Shown in pieces: positions 56,849-64,000 of a stretch of DNA of 64,000 nucleotides. The position numbers and the translations under genes are program-made. The DNA comes from Synanceia verrucosa (Eukaryota > Chordata > Actinopteri > Perciformes > Synanceiidae): positions 3,186,001 through 3,250,000 of the forward strand of contig CM056561.1 in the NCBI GenBank assembly GCA_029721515.1. The letters are read 5' to 3'. Within the stretch, counting starts at the first letter, position 1. Each line of letters opens with the position of its first letter. The notes beneath the pieces were generated by a model, which saw nothing but the letters and a program-made list of their open reading frames with translations, was not told the origin of the DNA and made no database searches.

Positions 56849-57460
56849 GGATGAATGACAGTGGAGACCTGACCAACATGTTGGTCTCTACGATGACTGA
56901 ACATTCCTGCTCTTGTTGAAATCATAATGTCTGCAGTTGCACGGTGTAAAGACTCAATAGACATACTGATGTGACGGATGTGCCTTTGTAAACTGTGATG
57001 GCACACTGCCCTCTGTCTGAAAAGTGGAGTTGTTGCACTTTGTCCTGGTGGATTACTCTAATTAGAAGGGGCAGGGACTCAACTGAGCTTCAGAAACCAG
57101 AAACTAATTGTTTATTTAAGTTAACAGTCAAGGTGTTTATTGGGACACTGAAGACACCCGAGGAAGATGTTGGAGAAACTTGTCTCAGGCCTTCTAAGTC
57201 CACAAGGCAAAGCCCAAAATGTAAATATATATTTTTAAAAGAATGTACAGAAATGAAATACTTCTATTGATAATAAGGGAGACTGTATTGCAACGGAAGG
57301 AGTGCAACTCATTACAAATGTTTACAAGCCAATATGACAAGGCAGCAGTACTGTGATTTGGACTGTATGTGCAATAATGTAGTTTTACGCACATAAGTTT
57401 TGAAAAAATAATTGTGATGATAATTATTAGTAGATATGGAAGACCAGAATAAAGTAAAGT
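56849..57460 (+). other. susd3: susd3 3' UTR and poly(A) signal
   Basis: No further coding sequence. AATAAA at 57448-57453 is the best poly(A) signal, about 600 bases after the stop codon. Confidence 0.6.
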
Positions 57461-57499
57461 GTGGTTCAGTGTGTGCAGCAGAAAGCTTAGGTCCTCTCT

Positions 57500-57699
57500 G
57501 CTAATCTGCCTGTCACTGTCCGCGGATTGATAATCACCACGTGGAGCTGCGATCGGTCATGTGGCGCAGAGCGCAGCGCCTTCCACCGGATAGAAGGCAC
57601 CGGCACACCGGGGACAACAGGAAGTTTTAGCAGGAGACTGTCGGTCGGAAAAGAGCAGGTTCCATTTGTCTGTCAGTATCACATGTTTGTGAATCACGG
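57500..57699 (+). promoter_or_regulatory. card19: Candidate card19 promoter and 5' exon
   Basis: This is a CpG-rich patch with a CACGTG E-box at about 57538, ending in a good donor (ACGG|GTAAGA at 57699/57700). An ATG at 57683 would encode five residues and leave phase 2, whereas the CARD exon needs phase 1. Either the coding start is elsewhere or the 5' end is also damaged. Confidence 0.4.
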
Positions 57700-58559
57700 G
57701 TAAGATGTTTGGACTCGTTTACAGAAATCCTTGCGCGCTGTGTGGGTGCGCCACTTATTGCATCAAATTAGAGTTGTAAATTTAGGTGTTGTGATATAAA
57801 ATAGGACGAATTTTATCTCCATCTAACAAATGTTGGGGGTTTGGTTACTTAACCAACACTTTTCTGTTCACATATCCAACGTCTAAATAAACCATGATCA
57901 GTTTGATGGACAGGTCAGTGGAGTCTGGTGTTATATTAATTATTAATAGAGCTGCCCAGTCATTATAATGGAGCTCCTCAGTCACACATGACATCACTAG
58001 GATGGACTTTTGGAGACCTGGCTCAAATCTGACATAAGGACGAGGCTTTTGTTTCGGAATCATCAAATAATTTTATCATCATTATCAAGTATGTGCTCAT
58101 TTTCACACGTTTCCAAAATAGAAATCTGAACATTCAATGAAGTTCTTGTTTAATTTGGTGACATGTATGTCCAATAAGATATCTGGCTCACAGTGAGATA
58201 AAAGAAACTTTGTCAGTTAATTGTTACTTGTGTTGGTTATACAAATGATAATTTAATGTCATTATTGTTAGTTTATATCCAGTTTTCTGAAAGTGAATGT
58301 TTCAATATGCAAATCTGCAAATAATCCATTATCTAATGCTAAATTTGGAGTAACAAAAACAACTTAATTGTTATTTTGGAGGGTTTTTTTCCCTTACTTT
58401 GACAGAAAACACATTAAGCCAGAATCTCAACATTGATGAGTTCATGAAAAGCAGATGGACGTTCACTTGTGTGATGTGAACATTTTTCACACATCGTTCC
58501 TCACCAATAGGAGATATGGATCTAAACTTCACATCTCTGTGTTGAAGATCTAGAGAGCT
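57700..58559. other. card19 intron region; nothing seen
   Basis: AT-rich sequence with no recognisable exon or repeat family. Confidence 0.5.
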
Positions 58560-58990
58560 GGGGAGCAAAACATTTGGGATTTGTTGGGAAGTGCTGGACC
58601 CTCTTTTATTTCCTCTTTATCTTCTGGTTCCATCCTGAGGAAGCATGGCATTTTATTCCACTGTTATGCTAAGGGCTGTCAGATCTATGCCACCCTTAAA
58701 AGGCCTGGATGGCTCTAAACTTTTTAGGTTTTATTGAAAAAAAGACAGCAGTGATGGTCTTTGGTGGCACCTCTGTGACCACTCTGCTGGATTGAAGTGT
58801 ACTTTATATGGGAGTTAGTGAGTCCTCCATCGCACATCTTGAACTGGGTCAGAATGCAGCTGCACGTCTTTTAGCTGGCACAAGAAAGTCTGAGCACATT
58901 TCACTCTGATCACTCCCTGTCCATTTTACAATTCATTTTAAAATTCTCTTATTTGCTTTTAAATCCCTAACCTCTTTTCCTTTGCTTTTC
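58560..58990 (+). mobile_element. Decayed LINE fragment (L2/CR1-like reverse transcriptase)
   Basis: Pieces of a LINE reverse transcriptase are readable in order: FHCYAKGCQIYA, where the catalytic YADD box has become YAKG; EKKTAVMVFG; and LELGQNAAARLLAGTRKSEH, the RT C-terminal signature QNAAARLL. Frameshifts, stops and internal deletions separate them. The copy is inactive. Confidence 0.8.
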
Positions 58991-59405
58991 AACTCACGTA
59001 GGCTGTTCATTTTATGTGCATGTGTAGTTTATCTGGGACGGACTCGCTTTTTATTTATTATGTTTTATCATGTTTTATTTTTAGTAATTTTTTTTATTAT
59101 GATTATATTATTTGAGAAACCTTTGTTTATATAAAATTTTGCATTATAAATCAATTCGATTGGATTGGATTTGGTGGTTAAAACACATACTGTATCCTTT
59201 AAAAAAAAAAATAAAGTTAGCATTGAGTCGAACCATCAACAGTCAACAAAGAACACAAACTTCACCAAGCTGGTGTTTACTGCAGGCTTCAGTGTGTCTA
59301 GAAAGCCTGGAGAAAGTAGTTTCTCTGTTTTTTAGGGATTTAAGTGTACATATTAGACACTGCCTCCTGCTCGTCTCTTCTTTACTGTCCTCATTTCTTG
59401 ACAAG

Positions 59406-59542
59406 ACATTGACGATGTCCGCAAGCAGTTCACCCACTTCCTGTGCTCGGATCAGAGGATGGACACTGAACTGGTGGACCGACTGGTGCTGCAGCTCAAC
59501 CGGATCCACCCCCAGATACTCAGCGACAAGGAAGCACACAGG
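59406..59542 (+). CDS. card19: card19 CARD exon
   Basis: The exon reads DIDDVRKQFTHFLCSDQRMD, then TELVDRLVLQLNRIHPQIL. An in-frame TGA just upstream of the acceptor (TTCTTGACAAG) fixes the 5' boundary. The end is AGG|GTCACT, a weak donor. Codon-level similarity to CARD19 is strong. Confidence 0.85.
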
Positions 59543-59682
59543 GTCACTACAGATAGCATTTGACACCATTCCAACGAAAAACATCCGGTCTCAACAGCCA
59601 TCATGTTTTCACACTGGAAATCTGGTCTTGGGGCAGAAGTGCAGTGTGCAGTGATTTTAATTCATCACGTGTCCTCCTGCAG

Positions 59683-59730
59683 TTCAGGAGGCTGAGTGTT
59701 CTCAGCTTGGTGGGAACACTCAGACATTAA
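59683..59730 (+). pseudogene. card19: Possible relic of card19 exon 3
   Basis: After a good acceptor (TCCTCCTGCAG) the frame opens Phe-Arg, as human exon 3 does (FRNP), then diverges (RLSVLSLVGTLRH) and stops at TAA 59728. No FYRAL-like motif, a hallmark of this exon, is seen anywhere before 60280. The relic call is tentative. Confidence 0.3.
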
Positions 59731-60280
59731 ATTTACCTGTTGCCCTAGGAGTGACTACAGCCTGTCATGCAATGCATTGCACACTAGATTTGGGGAAAAT
59801 AACAAAGAAGTTAAGAGGCGTAAATGCGCCAGTCGTTAAAGAAATAATTTGAGAAATGACAAAACAGGAAAAGATATGTTGATCTACACGTGTGTGCAGC
59901 ATGTACCAGTGTTCACACATCATCAGAAACTGTGTTCATCCTTTTCTTATTTTATTACTTTGATGCAAGGACGCAAAGCTTCTCTCTGCTCACACTAGTT
60001 CTCTGTATCAGTACATCTATCCTTAAGTAACCCTTCAAAGTAAAGTCTAACTGATATGTTTTAAGTGAGAGGGTTTTGGCAAATCCCTCTAGCAGCTTCT
60101 CTGATGTCCCTTAACGGTGGATCCCCTGCTGTGTAATTGCCCTGTCTGCCCTTATGTTGGCTTATCCTTTCCTAGACGGATGCCAAAGTGCTGCCTGTCC
60201 TGCACTTCAAGCATAGTGGGTGTGACATTATTACACAGGCTGTTATTTAAAGTGTTATCCATTTTTACTCTCTGTTCCAG

Positions 60281-60349
60281 AGGTGGCCGATCCAAACCGG
60301 ACCAACACTGTGGCGATGCACCCACAGCGATATGTGCTCAATGACCGAG
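60281..60349 (+). CDS. card19: card19 exon before the membrane segment
   Basis: The exon reads VADPNRTNTVAMHPQRYVLN, then DRG across the junction. It needs two bases to complete its first codon, so the preceding exon must end in phase 1. Confidence 0.65.
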
Positions 60350-60558
60350 GTACGCTAGCTGTAGTTTCTGGAGAAACAAGCAGGAGCTAATGTGATGCAT
60401 TCAAGAACATGCTGAATCTATGGATGTTTTTAGAGAAATGATTTATATTTGATTTGGTTCCATGACAACAATCATAAGCTTGTGGACATATATGTGATAA
60501 ATGAGTGGAAGAGTTTTGTCTTTATATGAGGTGGTAGAGGCTTTAATAATGATGTTGA

Positions 60559-60860
60559 TTTTTTTTTTTTTTTTTTTAAGTATACAAATACAGTAAAATA
60601 GTGCAAATAGGCTACTAAGTCACAGCTCGGCGGTTACTTTGGTGCATTTCAAATAAAAAGTTTTTTTGTCATTGCATGAATGTGCATACAATGAAATTAG
60701 GGGTGCTGCTCCACTTGGAGCTCAGTCAAATGTAAAAAATAGTCAAGCTTAAGAAAAATAAAATAGAAAAGACAAAGTTTTGTAAGAAAATAAGCTCATA
60801 TTTACAGTAGTAAGGTACAGTTATTGCTACAAAACAACATTTCTAAACGTGGTCTTACAC
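60559..60860. repeat. Poly(T) and retroelement-like repeat
   Basis: A T-run at 60559-60577 is followed by CATTGCATGAATGTGCATAC and AAAAATAGTCAAGCTTAAG. The segment at 60,733-60,838 is shared in the same orientation with 47,080-47,165, so it is an interspersed repeat. Confidence 0.6.
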
Positions 60861-61333
60861 TTTGTGTCAGGGCGCCTCTGTACCCCTCACTGATCCTCAC
60901 ATAAGCCCCTTAAGCCCAGCTAAGCTTTGTTCTTCAGCAAACATAGTTGTGTGCTGAACCTTTAACCCCCGAGCATCAGAATGTGGACCCATTCATCGTC
61001 CCATTACATCCAGGGCTCTGGCTTTGTGGGTCAGTGAAGCTCACATGTTAAAAAAAAAAATCCAAAACATGCAGCAACTAAAGCTTCCTCTGGACGGTCA
61101 GGGGCGAATCCACTGGGTCAAAGGTCAGCAGGGAAGTGGGTCATCAATGAGGACTCTCAATTGTCAGTCATGCAAATAAATATACTGTCTTTTCACAGAG
61201 CAGCTTTGGTCTTTTTGTTATTAAGCTTTATGTGGTTTATTTGGAAAACACAGACCCATTATGCATGTTTAGTATGTTCATGCATTCATATTGGGCGCTA
61301 ATGAGACTTTATTTCTTCTCTTTCCTTCTGCAG
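60861..61333. other. card19 intron; nothing seen
   Basis: No further exon or repeat was recognised between the retroelement-like repeat and the membrane exon. Confidence 0.5.
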
Positions 61334-61399
61334 GACCAGTGTTTTTTCTGAGCTGTTTCACTTTTGCACTTGGCTTTGCATTGCTCTAATATTACGGAG
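61334..61399 (+). CDS. card19: card19 membrane exon with in-frame stop
   Basis: The exon reads PVFFLSCFTFALGFALL, then TAA (61387-61389), then YYG before a good GTGAGT donor. The hydrophobic stretch fits the C-terminal membrane anchor of CARD19. Beyond the stop the frame and phase remain compatible with the last exon. Confidence 0.65.
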
Positions 61400-61591
61400 G
61401 TGAGTCATCCAGAAAGATGGAGAAACTTTGTTTTCCTTTTCATCTGAAATTACTTTTGAATATAAATTATCGTCTGTGCACAAAAGTATCCTCTTTTTAT
61501 TTAAAACATACTTTCCACTCTGCTTGTGTTTACCGTCTCTTTAAATCACTCCATCTTAAAACTCGTTATGGCCGCTCTTTTCTGTCTGCAG

Positions 61592-61698
61592 ACTGTGAGA
61601 CATTGACGAGCTCCGGTTCGTTTCTCCACGGCTCTGGAATGAGATTGAGTAAAGGTGCTAAAGATGTTTTCATTTCCTATGCTGAGATTGGAAAGTAG
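61592..61698 (+). CDS. card19: card19 last exon (beyond the stop)
   Basis: With the phase from the previous exon it reads DCETLTSSGSFLHGSGMRLS and continues to SYAEIGK and TAG. The position and general pattern fit the CARD19 C-terminal tail (human FLADDLGGL end), but similarity is weak. Confidence 0.5.
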
Positions 61699-62470
61699 AG
61701 AAAATGAAGCCGTTAAGATGCTAAAATGCTTGAGAAGTAGCCCTGTGAGGACACCAAGCTGGGAAATTTGCCACTTTTCTGTGCCAAACTCATATACACT
61801 TAAAAAGCTTAAAGAAATCCCTGAATTTGAAAGCAATAATTGACTTTTTTTTAATCCGAAGCTGACATTAATGCAAATCATTCGTTTTGAACTGCTGACA
61901 TTTCTTTTAAAAAAATGAATGAATCGTATCTGAAGTTACTGCGTGTACAGAATATGAATATTTCAATCATATTTTCAAAATAAAGTGTGTGTTCAGTCAC
62001 TCTGTTTGATTAGACAGAGCAGGTTGAAGCTGGATGGAGGAACTAGATCATGTCACCAAACACTGTGTGCTAATGTGAATAATAAAGGGTTTAACAGGTA
62101 CTGTATAATTAAAACAACAGAAGTGCCAGGGGACCAGGGGTGTCAAACCTATGGCTCAGTGAAGAAAATACTCACATCTATCAGATGACAAAATATACAA
62201 CAACTCACATTTAATTTGTAAATGGATTGTTTGTTCATTAATTATTAACATTTTCAGAATAAACTTCATACTAAGAGAGAGGGAAACATTTGGATGTGTT
62301 ATTATTGATAGGTTATCATGCTCTGCTGGAACTGGTCTGGCCCACTTGAGATCAAATTGTGCTTAATGTGGCCTCTGAACTAAAATTAGTTTGACACCCC
62401 TGCCATAGACTGTACGGTAGTCACCTGTTGGTTTTTAGATAGCTGTTTTGACGCTTGTATTTTGGCCATC

Positions 62471-62508
<38 letters not shown>

Positions 62509-63599
62509 GTGACCAAAAACCAAACACACACGACTAATTAGGATTAATAAGGATGAAAAGCTTCAGTGATACAAGAGCTGGTGTTGAAACGTGACGAGGA
62601 AATGTTTGTATTTTTTAGCAAACAGACATTTTCAGAGTTTCTCTGAACTTCTCAAAGCTCCTCACTCATCCACGTCCACGTTGTTAGAAACACACAAATG
62701 TTCACGTACAGGCAACAGCTTCGCCCTTGAATTGGCCACTGCTTCAGGTACAATGTTGAATTAGACAGTGCCGTACATGTCAACACATACACACTTTCAG
62801 TGCCTTTTAATACTGTGACAAAGACTGCACTGTAATTATGCTAATTATTAAAGGACAAAACATTTTAACATCACCTGGAGTTGTATTGTATTTTTAATCT
62901 AGTGCGACAAAGATGCACACAGATTTATTAACATCAAATACAAACATGCACACAGAATGAGCAGTGATTAGCTGTCCTCAGTTTATGTCTGGCACTGAGG
63001 TGAGATTATCTCTCTGGGTGAGCAGCATCCATAAATACACTAGAGGGCACTGCCACCTCATTCAGTGCACTGCAGAGGGAAACGGGAGGATGATGGAAAA
63101 TGTTCCACTCAGCTTTAACAATGACAAACTGGAGCAACAGACAGCCCTCATTAATTAATAATGACAATCAAATTGATTAAATGAATAGAGTCAACTTAAT
63201 TAAATGCTACATTAAGCACCGTTAACTGCTGGGGAAAGGCGTGTGTTGCATCTCATACACATTTTGAAGACCTTTCTAGTATCAGTGATGAATTAGGAAT
63301 ATGATGGTTTGTACAGTTCAGCTCTGGAGAGGTCAAGTGACTGACTCAGGAGATTTGCATCCATCTTTTTATCTGCAAAGAGAGCGCGCCAGATGAGAGG
63401 GAGGAGGAGGGATGGGGAGGTGCTAAAGAGGGTCGGAAGTGTCATCAGGGGGATCGTTTGGTTCAAATACTGGTTTCCAGAAAGGAGCTATTATTAGTCT
63501 CCTAACCTCATCAGCATCCTCTGATGCTGGACCAGCATAGAGCCTATGTTCAACTTCAGGCCTGAGATGGAGCCAGCAGTGTCAGAGCCACAGGCATAC

Positions 63600-63657
<58 letters not shown>

Positions 63658-64000
63658 CAGTCCACAGATCTGCACTGAGTGGAGCTGTGTGTGTGTGTGT
63701 CATCAATCTGGCTCTCTGTGGCTGTTTCCACGGTTACCAGTGATAGTTGTGGAGGAGGAAAAAGATCAGATTGTGACGTCAGGTTGTCATCTGAAAGGTG
63801 CTTTGTCACCAATCAAGCTGAATGAACTATAGATAGGAACATGAATATTCTTCAGGTGTTTGACAGTGACGTGAAACGGGTGCAAACTGCTTTAATGTTC
63901 TTGTGTTAAACCACCGGAGTGCATGAAATGAGCATTTGCTCAGGCTCTAATTGGGGTTTCAGTGACACTGCTTGAACACGGTTTAATTAAGGCTTCTGTT
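61699..64000. other. Downstream flank; simple repeats, no gene seen
   Basis: The stretch contains a poly(T) run of about 32 bases at 62474-62505 and (TA)n at 63606-63651. In mammals NINJ1 follows CARD19, but no ninjurin-like sequence was recognised before the window ends. Confidence 0.5.

Larger units (their letters stand above)
59406..61698 (+). pseudogene. card19: card19-like gene, apparently disrupted
   Basis: Four pieces match CARD19 (BinCARD), a small protein with an N-terminal CARD and a C-terminal membrane segment: 59406-59542, 60281-60349, 61334-61399 and 61592-61698. The first encodes the opening CARD helices (MDTELVDRLVLQLNRIHPQI, then LSDKEAHR, compared with human LNRYYPQILTNKEAEK). 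The last three join in frame: VLNDRGPVFFLSC corresponds to human LSNRGPMSFLAG. Two defects argue against function. The exon that should encode the rest of the CARD (starting FRNP in human) is not found between 59543 and 60280, and joining the flanking exons directly breaks the frame. A TAA at 61387-61389 also interrupts the membrane exon. The position after susd3 repeats the mammalian order. An assembly error or an unrecognised exon is the alternative. Confidence 0.7.

Noticed and set aside
59112..59654. 180-codon + strand ORF across the card19 CARD exon
   Set aside because: It is in a different frame from the CARD sequence and crosses the splice acceptor. The CARD frame is the conserved one.
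1..64000. CRISPR array, operon or phage-type system
   Set aside because: No spaced direct repeats of CRISPR type and no prokaryotic gene organisation. Introns, SINEs and LINEs mark this as vertebrate nuclear DNA.

Overview
The window is nuclear DNA from a ray-finned fish, probably a percomorph teleost (inference). Three vertebrate genes in exon-intron form lie head to tail on the + strand. Between them are dense dinucleotide microsatellites and decayed transposable elements of types common in fish genomes: a tRNA-headed SINE with an (ATGG)n tail, a 5'-truncated L1, an L2/CR1-like LINE relic and short hAT-like elements. The gene order fgd3 - susd3 - card19 matches FGD3 - SUSD3 - CARD19 on human chromosome 9q22, which supports the gene identities independently of the protein matches.

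Layout. 1-10,000: no recognisable gene; microsatellites and interspersed repeats. 10,080-10,565: candidate promoter and 5' exon of fgd3, followed by a first intron of about 13 kb that holds a SINE with an intact 12-bp target duplication. 23,933-41,569: fgd3, 18 coding exons whose phases all fit, encoding a Cdc42-type RhoGEF with a proline-rich N-terminus, a DSGxxS degron, and DH, PH, FYVE and second PH domains. 41,570-51,700: intergenic, with candidate poly(A) signals and a 677-bp L1 fragment nested inside an older repeat. 52,002-56,848: susd3, five coding exons and 308 residues: a sushi domain, one membrane segment and a cytoplasmic tail. Its first intron contains a 1.2-kb pyrimidine minisatellite that reads as a false 408-residue ORF. 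57,500-61,698: card19, represented by a clear CARD exon and three downstream exons. The exon for the rest of the CARD cannot be found, and an in-frame TAA interrupts the membrane exon, so the gene looks decayed. 61,699-64,000: no gene seen.

The three genes do not form one pathway. fgd3 would control actin through Cdc42, susd3 is a cell-surface sushi protein, and card19 in mammals is a small CARD-membrane protein. No clearly new multi-gene system is present. The observations most worth checking are the probable loss of card19, the FGD1-like proline-rich extension of fish Fgd3 with its 5' exon phase problem, a GC-AG intron in fgd3, and a transposon that ends 14 bases before a susd3 splice acceptor.
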